Positions 9,932 to 19,178 of a stretch of DNA of 64,000 bases are shown piece after piece. This DNA comes from Flavobacterium psychraerolatum (lineage in GTDB: Bacteria > Bacteroidota > Bacteroidia > Flavobacteriales > Flavobacteriaceae). The DNA lies in the NCBI RefSeq assembly GCF_025960985.1, contig NZ_JAOQMX010000008.1, positions 1 through 64,000 on the forward strand, written 5' to 3'. Positions within the stretch are counted from its first letter, which is position 1; the number at the start of each line of letters is the position of its first letter. The translations under genes were made by a program, and so were the position numbers. Below the pieces are notes generated by a model. The model was not told the origin of the DNA. It did not search any database and saw nothing but the letters and a program-made list of their open reading frames with translations.

Positions 9932-11344
9932 TTATTTCTTCAACCAATTGTTTGTAAAATCACAATCTCTATATTCTCCCAAAACCTTCACATAGGTTTC
10001 GCCGATTTTTTCATCAAACCATTTTCCGATTGCTTTGATTTGCTTTTCTTTCAAAGCCAAATCTTTGATTTTAATATAATCTTTTCCGTAATCTGCGGCA
10101 TGCTCATTAATACGATTTGTTACCGTAATAAGCTTGTATTTTTTCTTTCCTTGTTTCTCTTCATCCATAATAGGCTGAGAAATCTCATTATCTTTTAAAC
10201 TCGAAACTTCACCATACAAAACAGGATCCATTTTTGTTAATTCAAAACGAGTGTCCTGCGTCTTGGGATTAATCAAAACCCCTCCATTCGCTCTTGTTTC
10301 TTTTTCGTCAGACATTGTTCTTGCTGCATCAGCAAAAGTAATTTCTTTATCGATTATTCTTTTTCTAATTAAAGAAATTTTCTCTTTTGCCTCATCCAAA
10401 GAAGCTCTCGTTACTGCCGGAGCCAATAAAATATGACGTAATTCTAAATCTTGACCTTTAATTTTTTCTACTAATATAATATGATAACCAAACTCAGTTT
10501 CAAATGGCGCAGATATCTCCCCTTCTTTCAAAGCAAAAGCAATGTCTTTGAATTCCTTTACGAAAGGTGTTTTTCTATTCATTTTATAAAAGCCTCCACT
10601 TGATCTAGATCCCGGGTCTTCTGAATACAAAACTGCTTTTGTAGCAAAACTAGAACTTCCTGATATTATTTCGTCTCGAAAGGCATTCAATCTATCAATA
10701 ACTTTTTGCTTATCTGCTTCAGAAACTTTAGGAGTTACTACAATCTGAGCTACTTCCATTTCTGCACCAAATAATGGCAATTCATCTTTAGGTATCCCTT
10801 TGAAAAAATTACGAACCTCTTCTGGTGTAATTTCTACTGCATCTACAATTTTCTTTTGCATTTCTGAAGTCAACTTATTTTCCTTCAAAATATCAAAGAA
10901 ATAGGTTTTAAAATCTTCTTCAGAATCTTTTTTATAATATTGTACTACTTTTTCAATTGAGCCGATTTGTTCTACCATATAGTTCAATCGCTCTTCCATC
11001 ATCCCTTTCACTTCAGCATCAGTTACCTTGATACTATCCTGAACGGCTTGATGAGCATATAACTTATCCTCCATTAATTTACCCAACATTTGACATCTTG
11101 TAATGTCTTTTGTAGAGTTCCCTTGGCTTGAAAGTTCCAAGAAGGACTTGTCTATATCTGAATCTAAAATAATATAATCACCAACAGTTGCGATAATACC
11201 GTCAATCTTTTGTCTTCCTGTTTTTACAGGCACTTTGACATCAACAGTATCTGTCTCTTTGATGATTTCTTGTGCACTAACAGAAAGGCTAGTAAACAAC
11301 ATTACAAAAAACAACAAGAGGGCTTTACTATTTATAAACTTCAT
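9932..11344 (-). CDS. SurA-like periplasmic peptidylprolyl isomerase
   Basis: About 470 residues with a clear signal peptide (MKFINSKALLLFFVMLFTSL, cleavage near VSAQ). A SurA-type N-terminal helical chaperone region (IATVGDYIILDSDID) is followed by two parvulin domains: one starts near VAQIVVTP and ends at GYHIILVEKI, the second starts at LRHILLAP. The role is folding and targeting of outer membrane proteins. An open frame continues 48 codons further upstream, but the start at 11344 is directly followed by the signal peptide and is preferred. It is followed by a terminator and then moxR. Confidence 0.85.
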   Translation of the reverse strand: MKFINSKALLLFFVMLFTSLSVSAQEIIKETDTVDVKVPVKTGRQKIDGIIATVGDYIILDSDIDKSFLELSSQGNSTKDITRCQMLGKLMEDKLYAHQAVQDSIKVTDAEVKGMMEERLNYMVEQIGSIEKVVQYYKKDSEEDFKTYFFDILKENKLTSEMQKKIVDAVEITPEEVRNFFKGIPKDELPLFGAEMEVAQIVVTPKVSEADKQKVIDRLNAFRDEIISGSSSFATKAVLYSEDPGSRSSGGFYKMNRKTPFVKEFKDIAFALKEGEISAPFETEFGYHIILVEKIKGQDLELRHILLAPAVTRASLDEAKEKISLIRKRIIDKEITFADAARTMSDEKETRANGGVLINPKTQDTRFELTKMDPVLYGEVSSLKDNEISQPIMDEEKQGKKKYKLITVTNRINEHAADYGKDYIKIKDLALKEKQIKAIGKWFDEKIGETYVKVLGEYRDCDFTNNWLKK

Positions 11345-11629
11345 TCGAATGATTTTAATTGGTATAATTTTAATATTAAAGTTGCCATATTGCTTTATCT
11401 CTACTATTATAAATTCACGACTAGCAACTAGCATCGTTAATGCGTTCAAATATACGGGATAACTATCGGTAAATAAAAATTTCCCCAATTTGATTTATAA
11501 AATAAAAACGAACAAAAATAACAATTCGTACTTATAATACAAGTTTAGCTACTACTATTAACATAATATTATCGAGAGCGTTTATTTCTTTTTTAAAAAA
11601 ACTTACTAAGTAATTAAAAACATCTAACT

Positions 11630-11735
11630 AGCCCTGATGGAAGTGGCATCCTCTTGTGAAACGATAGTGTAACAAGAGAATAATGGACAGCAGGAAGGAT
11701 CTTGATCGAAAAAAAGGATTTTCTGCTCCTAAAAC
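11630..11735 (+). repeat. Structured intergenic element, copy A
   Basis: Shares sequence and fold with elements at 29895 and 36312. An outer CCTG/CAGG pairing encloses GGCATC, a stem CTCTTGT/ACAAGAG (11651-11657 and 11672-11678) and a small inner AC/GT pair. Relative to copy B the stem carries compensatory C-G to T-A and A-T to G-C changes, which suggests selection on RNA structure. It lies between the divergent SurA-like and prfC genes. The remaining 11345-11629 is AT-rich and I see nothing else in it. Confidence 0.55.
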
Positions 11736-11801
11736 TACTCCTATATATGCAAGGTCATTGTAAAAGAATCACCTTTTTTTTTTAATCGCATTTATAAATA
11801 G

Positions 11802-11809
11802 TACTTTTG
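11802..11809 (+). promoter_or_regulatory. Candidate -7 box for prfC
   Basis: TACTTTTG matches TAnnTTTG and lies 19 bp before the prfC ATG. The -33 position is a T-run and not a proper TTG, so support is partial. Confidence 0.4.
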
Positions 11810-11828
11810 CAATCCATTTACAAGAAAT

Positions 11829-13418
11829 ATGAGCTTTTTAGAAGAAATACAAAAAAGAAGAACTTTTGGAATTATCTCGCATCCTGATGCAGGTAAAACG
11901 ACATTAACAGAGAAACTATTGCTTTTTGGTGGTGCCATCCAGGAAGCAGGTGCTGTAAAAAATAATAAAATTAAAAAAGGAGCTACGAGTGACTTTATGG
12001 AGATTGAGCGTCAGAGAGGAATCTCTGTTTCGACTTCTGTACTAGCTTTTATTTATAAAGACAAAAAAATCAATATTCTGGATACACCAGGACACAAGGA
12101 TTTTGCCGAAGACACATTTCGAACACTTACTGCGGTAGACAGTGTGATTGTAGTAATTGACGTCGCAAAAGGGGTTGAGGAACAAACTGAGAAATTAGTT
12201 TCGGTTTGTAGAATGCGTAATATACCGATCATCGTTTTCATTAATAAAATGGACCGTGAAGGAAAGGACGCATTTGATTTGATGGACGAAGTGGAGCAAA
12301 AACTTGGTCTAACGGTTACACCATTGAGTTTTCCTATTGGAATGGGATACGATTTTCAAGGGATTTATAATATCTGGGAGAAAAACATCAATATCTTTAG
12401 TGGAGATAATCGAAAAAATATTGAAGAAACAATTGCGTTCTCTGATGTTCAGAATCCAGAATTAGAAAAGATTATTGGCGAAAAGCCTGCTACAACTTTA
12501 CGTGAAGAATTAGAGTTGATCGACGAGGTGTACCCTAAGTTTAATCGCCAAGATTATTTGGACGGAAAATTACAACCTGTATTTTTCGGGTCTGCTCTTA
12601 ACAATTTTGGTGTTCGCGAACTGTTGGATTGCTTTGTTGAAATTGCACCATCACCAAGGGCAAAAGAATCAGAAACTCGATTGGTTGATCCAAAAGAGGA
12701 AAAACTTACTGGTTTTGTTTTTAAAATTCACGCCAACATGGACCCTAAACACAGAGACCGTTTGGCATTTATCAAAATTGTATCAGGAACTTTTGAAAGA
12801 AACAAACCGTATTATCATGTAAGACAAAAGAAAAATTTAAAATTCTCTAGTCCGAATGCTTTTTTTGCTGAGAAAAAGGAAATTGTTGACATCTCGTATC
12901 CAGGTGATATTGTAGGTCTACACGATACCGGGAATTTCAAAATTGGAGACACACTTACAGAAGGTGAAATCATGAGTTTCAAAGGAATTCCAAGTTTCTC
13001 TCCAGAACACTTTAGATACATCAACAATGCCGATCCAATGAAAGCTAAACAGCTTGACAAAGGAGTGGACCAATTGATGGATGAAGGAGTGGCGCAGTTA
13101 TTCACCTTAGAAATGAACAACCGTAAAATTATTGGAACTGTTGGAGCATTACAATATGAAGTTATTCAATATCGTCTGGAGCATGAATACGGTGCCAAAT
13201 GTACGTATGAAAACTTCCCGGTTCACAAAGCATGTTGGGTAAAACCAGACGATGCCAAGAACGATCAGTTCAAGGAATTCAAACGTATCAAGCAAAAATT
13301 CTTAGCTAAAGATAAATATGGACAATTGGTTTTCTTGGCTGATTCAGATTTCACTATTCAGATGACTCAGAATAAATACCCTTCTGTGAAATTATTTTTC
13401 ACTTCGGAGTTTGAATAA
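11829..13418 (+). CDS. prfC: Peptide chain release factor 3
   Basis: Translational GTPase of 529 residues that recycles RF1 and RF2 from the ribosome after peptide release. G-domain motifs are visible: SHPDAGKTTL (G1), the RGIS switch (G2), DTPGH (G3) and NKMD (G4). Domains II and III follow, ending in a region typical of RF3 (QYEVIQYRLEHEYGAKC). Length matches the family (about 527-530). It is a monocistronic plus-strand gene with a candidate promoter just upstream and a perfect terminator downstream. Confidence 0.97.
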   Translation: MSFLEEIQKRRTFGIISHPDAGKTTLTEKLLLFGGAIQEAGAVKNNKIKKGATSDFMEIERQRGISVSTSVLAFIYKDKKINILDTPGHKDFAEDTFRTLTAVDSVIVVIDVAKGVEEQTEKLVSVCRMRNIPIIVFINKMDREGKDAFDLMDEVEQKLGLTVTPLSFPIGMGYDFQGIYNIWEKNINIFSGDNRKNIEETIAFSDVQNPELEKIIGEKPATTLREELELIDEVYPKFNRQDYLDGKLQPVFFGSALNNFGVRELLDCFVEIAPSPRAKESETRLVDPKEEKLTGFVFKIHANMDPKHRDRLAFIKIVSGTFERNKPYYHVRQKKNLKFSSPNAFFAEKKEIVDISYPGDIVGLHDTGNFKIGDTLTEGEIMSFKGIPSFSPEHFRYINNADPMKAKQLDKGVDQLMDEGVAQLFTLEMNNRKIIGTVGALQYEVIQYRLEHEYGAKCTYENFPVHKACWVKPDDAKNDQFKEFKRIKQKFLAKDKYGQLVFLADSDFTIQMTQNKYPSVKLFFTSEFE

Positions 13419-13437
13419 AATCAATTATTATTTCAAT

Positions 13438-13476
13438 AAGAAAGCCGTCTCAAAGTCAACTTGAGACGGCTTTCTT
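13438..13476 (+). terminator. Terminator after prfC
   Basis: Perfect 16-bp stem AAGAAAGCCGTCTCAA / TTGAGACGGCTTTCTT with a 7-nt loop, 19 bp beyond the prfC stop. Confidence 0.92.
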
Positions 13477-13616
13477 GTATTATTACCAACAAATTTTAAT
13501 TTTTTTACAACTTAAAAGTATAAAGTTATACTCTTTAAATATTCTTTACCAGATAAAGAAATCCACTTAAGAATATCCTATCTACATCAATTGAACTATA
13601 AAATATTCACTAAAGA

Positions 13617-13648
13617 AAAAAGCCAACTCAAAAATTGAAATGGCTTTT
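13617..13648 (-). terminator. Terminator after small secreted protein gene
   Basis: Stem AAAAGCCA / TGGCTTTT. On the minus strand it is followed by a T-run. It lies just beyond the stop of the 117-residue gene. Confidence 0.6.
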
Positions 13649-13672
13649 AAAATATTTTTTTTTTAAAATGGA

Positions 13673-14026
13673 TTAAACCATTGAACTTTCAAAACTGACA
13701 GCTTTCTTCAAAAAAGCTTTTATTAACAAACGATTTGGAGCTAATCCTGAAGTAATAATTTGATTTCTCGTACTTGTATTTGATTCTGTAGAAATAGTTG
13801 TATTTGGATTTTGTTTAGAACCCATAAACCATAAAACAAACTCCATATTAGTTGATGATTTAGAGGTACTAACCTGACTTGAAGTTGAAAGTGGTGCACT
13901 TTCTTCTGACAAAGAATTACTAACATTAGATTGACTATAAGCTGAAAAGCAAGTTAAGAAAACTATAGATATCACTAAGGTGTTAAATGAATTTTTTAAT
14001 TTGCTTGTCCTATCTGATTTAGTCAT
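13673..14026 (-). CDS. Small secreted protein of unknown function
   Basis: A 117-residue open frame with a basic N-terminus (MTKSDRTSKLKNSF), a hydrophobic segment (about 15-30) and a probable signal peptidase site at AYSQ. The mature part is rich in Ser, Thr and Asn and has no recognisable domain. It ends in a basic, hydrophobic stretch (NRLLIKAFLKKAVSFESSMV). I do not recognise the family. The signal peptide and the terminator downstream support a real gene. It stands alone between prfC and DUF3467. Confidence 0.55.
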   Translation of the reverse strand: MTKSDRTSKLKNSFNTLVISIVFLTCFSAYSQSNVSNSLSEESAPLSTSSQVSTSKSSTNMEFVLWFMGSKQNPNTTISTESNTSTRNQIITSGLAPNRLLIKAFLKKAVSFESSMV

Positions 14027-14177
14027 TTTCTTTGTTTTAAATTAAAAGAAGCATATACTTCTCTTATTCTGACACAAAAGTATAGTAACATTGGAGTGTT
14101 AAAAAATTAATTCGATAAACAACCACTAAACTCGATAATTCACGAATCGGAAAGAATAAAGAGCTATATTTAAAAAA

Positions 14178-14199
14178 AAGACTCCATAAATGGAGTCTT
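14178..14199 (-). terminator. Terminator after DUF3467 gene
   Basis: Perfect stem AAGACTCCA / TGGAGTCTT with a 4-nt loop, followed on the minus strand by eight T residues. Confidence 0.9.
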
Positions 14200-14208
14200 A
14201 AAAATAAA

Positions 14209-14508
14209 TTACGCTTGACCTGCTGGGCCAAAGTTAAGAGGAATAGGAACTTGCTCCGTGTCCTTAATTTCACCATGAGTAGCTTCAAAACGTTGAATGT
14301 TTTCACCAATTGCTTTTAACAAACGCTTAGCATGTTGTGGCGTTAATACAATTCTTGATTTCACTTTGGCTTTTGGAACACCTGGCATGAGGCACACAAA
14401 ATCCAAAACAAACTCTGAAGCAGAATGATTGATAATAGCTAGATTAGAATACGTCCCTTCGGCAGTTTTCTCATCTAATTCAATGTTAATTTGATCTTGT
14501 TCTTTCAT
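14209..14508 (-). CDS. DUF3467 family protein
   Basis: A 99-residue soluble protein. The INHSASEFVLDFVCLMPG core and the RIVLTPQHAKRLLKAIGENI stretch are characteristic of DUF3467. The function of the family is unknown. In Bacteroidota it often follows rpoC, as here. The 95-bp gap to rpoC contains a strong hairpin terminator, so it may depend on readthrough or on its own promoter. Its own terminator follows 9 bp after the stop. Confidence 0.85.
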   Translation of the reverse strand: MKEQDQINIELDEKTAEGTYSNLAIINHSASEFVLDFVCLMPGVPKAKVKSRIVLTPQHAKRLLKAIGENIQRFEATHGEIKDTEQVPIPLNFGPAGQA

Positions 14509-14543
14509 AATTATTAGTTGTAAGATGAACCTATTTTAAACTA

Positions 14544-14578
14544 AAATAGAAAGACTACACAAGGTAATCTTTCTATTT
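14544..14578 (-). terminator. Terminator after rpoC
   Basis: A 15-bp stem AAATAGAAAGACTAC / GTAATCTTTCTATTT with one G-U wobble and a 5-nt loop, between rpoC and DUF3467. The T tract on the minus-strand side is short and interrupted, so termination may be partial. Confidence 0.7.
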
Positions 14579-14603
14579 ATTTTAGTTCAAAACATATTCT
14601 TTA

Positions 14604-17600
14604 TTAATAAATATATTCTTCTTTGTTAGCCATCATGTCGTTGTAATCTTCTTTAGATCCAACAATAGCATTATCATATTCTCTCATACCTGTACCTGCT
14701 GGTATTCTATGTCCAACAATTACATTTTCTTTCAAGCCTTCTAAGTAATCAATTTTACCTGCTACAGCAGCTTCATTTAATACTTTAGTAGTCTCTTGGA
14801 ACGATGCCGCAGAGATAAATGATTTTGTTTGAAGAGAAGCTCTTGTAATACCTTGTAAAACAGGAGTAGCAGTAGCTGTGATAACATCACGTGCAACCAC
14901 AATATTCTGATCATTACGTTTCAACAATGAATTCTCATCTCTCAACTGACGTGGAGTAACGATTTGACCTTCTTTTAAGTTAGAAGAATCTCCTGCATCC
15001 TCAACCACTTTCATACCGTATAGTTTATCGTTTTCAACAATAAAATCTTTAGTATGGATCAATTGGTCTTCTAAGAATAAAGTATCACCTGGATCCTGTA
15101 CTCTTACTTTACGCATCATTTGACGAATAACAACCTCAAAGTGTTTGTCATTAATTTTTACCCCTTGCAAACGGTATACCTCTTGAATCTCATTTACCAA
15201 GTACTGTTGAACAGCAGCTGGTCCTTGAATTCTTAAGATATCGTCTGGTGTAATAGCTCCGTCAGATAAAGAAACTCCAGCTCTTACGAAGTCATTTTCT
15301 TGAACAAGAATTTGACTAGATAATTTAACTAAGTACTTTCTAACATCACCAAATTTAGATTCAATGATAATCTCACGGTTACCTCTTTTAATTTTTCCAA
15401 AAGAAACAACACCATCGATTTCAGAAACTACAGCTGGGTTAGATGGATTACGAGCCTCTAACAACTCTGTAATTCTTGGTAAACCTCCTGTAATATCTCC
15501 TGATTTAGAAGAACGACGAGGAATTTTCACCAATACTTTACCTGCTTTAATTTTCTCACCATTATCAACCATCAAGTGGGCTCCAACTGGTAAGTTGTAA
15601 GAACGAATCAATTCACCATCATTACCGTAAACCAATAATGTTGGGATTAATTTTTTAGCTCTTGATTCAGAAATTACTTTTTCTTGGAAACCAGTTTGCT
15701 CATCGATTTCAACCATGAACGATTGTCCTTGCTCTAAATCTTCGTAAGCAATTTTACCAGTAAACTCAGAAACGATAACTCCATTATAAGGATCCCATTT
15801 ACAGATCGTATCTCCTTTAGCGATTGACATTCCATCTTTCACAAAAATACTAGAACCGTAAGGAATATTATGAGTATTTAAAACAATACCTGTTTTTTCG
15901 TCTATCAATTTCAATTCTGTTGAACGAGAAACTACGATATCCACTTGGTTACCTTCGTTATCTTCACCTTTTACAGTTTTCAAATCTTCAACTTCAAGTT
16001 TACCTGCAAATTTAGCAACAATACTAGACTCTTCAGATATACCTCCCGCAACCCCTCCAACGTGGAAAGTACGTAAAGTTAACTGTGTACCTGGCTCTCC
16101 AATTGACTGTGCAGCAATTACACCAACAGCTTCACCTCTTTGAGTCATTTTACCAGTTGCTAAGTTACGACCGTAACATTTAGCACAGATTCCTTTTGGT
16201 GCCTCACATACAAGAGGAGAACGAACTTCAACTCTCTCTAACGGAGACGCTTCAATTACCTTCATAATAACCTCTGTGATTTGCTCACCAGATTTAACTA
16301 AAACTTCATTAGTTAAAGGATTAATAACATCTTGCAATGCAACACGTCCTAAAATTCTCTCCCCTAATGATTCAACAATTTCTTCATTCTTTTTCAATGC
16401 TGAAACTTCAACACCTCTTAATGTTCCACAGTCTTCGATGTTAACAATAACATCTTGAGAAACATCATGCAATCTACGAGTTAAGTAACCAGCATCTGCC
16501 GTTTTCAAAGCCGTATCCGCAAGACCCTTACGAGCACCGTGCGTAGAAATAAAATACTCTAAGATCGAAAGACCTTCCTTAAAGTTGGAAAGAATTGGAT
16601 TTTCAATAATCTCTCCACCACCAGCAGTAGATTTTTTAGGCTTAGCCATCAAACCACGCATACCAGTTAACTGACGAATTTGTTCTTTAGATCCCCTTGC
16701 ACCAGAGTCAAGCATCATGTACACTGAGTTAAAACCTTGTTGGTCTTCTCTAATGTTTTTCATTGCTAATTCTGTTAATTGAGCATTTGCAGAAGTCCAT
16801 ACATCAATAACTTGGTTGTAACGTTCATTATTTGTAATAAGACCCATGTTGTAGTTAGCAGAAATTCCTTCTACCTGTACCCTTGCATCTGCAATCAATT
16901 TAGGTTTTTGGTCTGGTATTCTAATATCCCCTAATGAGAATGATAATCCTCCTCTAAAGGCAAATTTATACCCCATATCTTTCATGTTGTCCAAAAAGGC
17001 AGCCGTTTCCGGAACACTAGTTGAATTCAAAACGTGACCGATAATATCTCTAAGGTTTTTCTTAGTCAAGACCTCATTGATATAACCTGCTGCTGGTGGT
17101 ACTACTTCATTAAATAATACACGTCCGGCAGTAGTTTCAATAATTTGATACACTAATTCTCCAGCATCATTAAAATCTTTTGCTCTAATTTTCACACGAG
17201 CATTCAATTCTAATCTTCCTTCATTTAATGCAATATTTGTTTCTTCTGCAGAATAGAATACTAGATCTTGACCTAAAATTTTCTTTTCTGGAGTAGACAA
17301 TCTCTCTTTGGTCATATAATATAGACCCAAGACCATATCCTGAGAAGGTACCGTAATTGGAGCACCATTTGCAGGGTTTAAGATATTATGAGAAGCCAAC
17401 ATTAATAATTGTGCTTCAAGAATAGCTTCTGGTCCTAATGGCAAGTGAACTGCCATTTGATCCCCATCAAAATCCGCATTAAATGCAGTACAAACTAAAG
17501 GGTGCAATTGGATTGCTTTTCCTTCAATTAATTTTGGTTGGAACGCTTGAATACCAAGTCTGTGCAAAGTAGGAGCTCTATTCAGTAATATAGGGTGACC

Positions 17601-18923
17601 TTTAATTACGTTTTCAAGGATATCCCAAACTACAGGCTCTTTCTTGTCTATTATTTTCTTAGCTGATTTTACTGTTTTTACAATTCCTCTTTCGATCAAT
17701 TTACGGATCACAAAAGGCTTGTATAATTCGGCTGCCATATCTTTAGGGATACCACATTCGAACAATTTCAATTCAGGTCCAACAACAATTACCGAACGAG
17801 CAGAATAATCCACACGTTTTCCAAGTAAGTTTTGACGGAAACGTCCTTGCTTACCTTTAAGGGAATCAGATAATGATTTTAATGGTCTGTTTGACTCTGT
17901 TTTAACAGCAGATGCTTTTCTTGTATTATCAAATAATGAATCTACCGATTCTTGCAACATACGTTTCTCGTTTCTTAAGATTACTTCTGGAGCTTTGATC
18001 TCCATTAATCTTTTCAAACGGTTGTTACGAATGATTACACGACGGTATAAGTCATTTAAATCTGAAGTTGCAAAACGACCTCCATCAAGTGGCACAAGTG
18101 GACGTAATTCTGGTGGAATAACTGGAACCACTTTCATAATCATCCATTCAGGACGGTTTTCACGGTTTAAGTTAGACTCACGGAAAGACTCCACAACTTG
18201 CAATCTTTTTAACGCTTCAGTTTTACGTTGTTTAGATGTTTCGTTATTAGCTGAGTGACGTAATTGGTAAGACAATTGGTCTAAATCAATACGAGCTAAT
18301 AAGTCCATAATACACTCTGCTCCCATTTTGGCAACAAATTTATTAGGGTCAAAATCATCTAAATATTGGTTATCAGCTGGAAGAGTATCCAAAATATTCA
18401 AGTATTCTTCTTCTGTCAAGAAGTCCAATCTTTGAACTGATTCACCTTCTGCATTTTTAGCAATACCAGCTTGAATTACTACGTATCTTTCGTAGTAAAT
18501 AATCATATCTAATTTCTTAGATGGAAGACCTAAGATATAACCAATTTTATTAGGAAGAGAACGGAAATACCAGATATGAGCAATTGGCACAACAAGGTTG
18601 ATGTGACCTACTCTATCTCTACGTACTTTTTTCTCCGTTACTTCAACACCACAACGGTCACAAATGATCCCTTTGTAGCGAATTCTTTTGTATTTCCCAC
18701 AAGCACATTCGAAATCCTTTACAGGTCCAAATATTCTTTCACAAAAAAGACCGTCACGCTCAGGTTTGTGCGTACGGTAGTTAATTGTTTCAGGTTTTAA
18801 AACTTCACCTCTTGACTCTTTCAAGATAGATTCAGGAGAAGCAAGTCCTATAGATATTTTACTGAATCTTTTTATAGGATTCTTATCTTTATTATTATTG
18901 TTGTTATTTCTATTATTCATCAT
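14604..18923 (-). CDS. rpoC: DNA-directed RNA polymerase subunit beta'
   Basis: Catalytic large subunit, about 1439 residues. Visible landmarks are the N-terminal zinc site ([20 protein letters not shown]), the active-site motif [10 protein letters not shown] with its three Asp ligands for magnesium, the trigger-loop region and the second zinc site ([13 protein letters not shown]). The frame is open 18 codons further upstream, but the ATG-ATG pair at 18923/18920 followed by an Asn-rich tail ([14 protein letters not shown]) matches flavobacterial homologues. It follows rpoB by 255 bp, an unusually long gap that carries a hairpin. Confidence 0.97.
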   Translation of the reverse strand: MMNNRNNNNNNKDKNPIKRFSKISIGLASPESILKESRGEVLKPETINYRTHKPERDGLFCERIFGPVKDFECACGKYKRIRYKGIICDRCGVEVTEKKVRRDRVGHINLVVPIAHIWYFRSLPNKIGYILGLPSKKLDMIIYYERYVVIQAGIAKNAEGESVQRLDFLTEEEYLNILDTLPADNQYLDDFDPNKFVAKMGAECIMDLLARIDLDQLSYQLRHSANNETSKQRKTEALKRLQVVESFRESNLNRENRPEWMIMKVVPVIPPELRPLVPLDGGRFATSDLNDLYRRVIIRNNRLKRLMEIKAPEVILRNEKRMLQESVDSLFDNTRKASAVKTESNRPLKSLSDSLKGKQGRFRQNLLGKRVDYSARSVIVVGPELKLFECGIPKDMAAELYKPFVIRKLIERGIVKTVKSAKKIIDKKEPVVWDILENVIKGHPILLNRAPTLHRLGIQAFQPKLIEGKAIQLHPLVCTAFNADFDGDQMAVHLPLGPEAILEAQLLMLASHNILNPANGAPITVPSQDMVLGLYYMTKERLSTPEKKILGQDLVFYSAEETNIALNEGRLELNARVKIRAKDFNDAGELVYQIIETTAGRVLFNEVVPPAAGYINEVLTKKNLRDIIGHVLNSTSVPETAAFLDNMKDMGYKFAFRGGLSFSLGDIRIPDQKPKLIADARVQVEGISANYNMGLITNNERYNQVIDVWTSANAQLTELAMKNIREDQQGFNSVYMMLDSGARGSKEQIRQLTGMRGLMAKPKKSTAGGGEIIENPILSNFKEGLSILEYFISTHGARKGLADTALKTADAGYLTRRLHDVSQDVIVNIEDCGTLRGVEVSALKKNEEIVESLGERILGRVALQDVINPLTNEVLVKSGEQITEVIMKVIEASPLERVEVRSPLVCEAPKGICAKCYGRNLATGKMTQRGEAVGVIAAQSIGEPGTQLTLRTFHVGGVAGGISEESSIVAKFAGKLEVEDLKTVKGEDNEGNQVDIVVSRSTELKLIDEKTGIVLNTHNIPYGSSIFVKDGMSIAKGDTICKWDPYNGVIVSEFTGKIAYEDLEQGQSFMVEIDEQTGFQEKVISESRAKKLIPTLLVYGNDGELIRSYNLPVGAHLMVDNGEKIKAGKVLVKIPRRSSKSGDITGGLPRITELLEARNPSNPAVVSEIDGVVSFGKIKRGNREIIIESKFGDVRKYLVKLSSQILVQENDFVRAGVSLSDGAITPDDILRIQGPAAVQQYLVNEIQEVYRLQGVKINDKHFEVVIRQMMRKVRVQDPGDTLFLEDQLIHTKDFIVENDKLYGMKVVEDAGDSSNLKEGQIVTPRQLRDENSLLKRNDQNIVVARDVITATATPVLQGITRASLQTKSFISAASFQETTKVLNEAAVAGKIDYLEGLKENVIVGHRIPAGTGMREYDNAIVGSKEDYNDMMANKEEYIY

Positions 18924-19124
18924 AGTTTTTACTACTGATTTATTTGCAATTAAAAAAATTGATTTTGGCACTTCCACAGTATTACTGTAATATTACCTAC
19001 CTCGGATTACTTCTCTAAACTTTAAACTTTTATTAAAGTGCTAATTATAAAAAAAATTAATATAAAAAATCGGAACGGTTGACCGGGCTAAATCCTAAAA
19101 ACATATATTCTTTGTAAACAGCTT

Positions 19125-19163
19125 CAGTCTCAGCATTCAATTTTAAACTGAATACTGAGACTG
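19125..19163 (-). other. Strong hairpin in the rpoB-rpoC gap
   Basis: Minus-strand stem CAGTCTCAGTATTCA / TGAATGCTGAGACTG: 15 bp with one G-U wobble and a 9-nt loop, starting 15 bp after the rpoB stop. It is not followed by a T-run, so a processing or stability element is more likely than a terminator. Confidence 0.6.
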
Positions 19164-19178
19164 TTACTGCAAACTTTA

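Noticed and set aside
14064-14309. Minus-strand open frame overlapping the DUF3467 gene end and its terminator
   Set aside because: It is out of frame with the DUF3467 gene, crosses a strong terminator and shows no domain.
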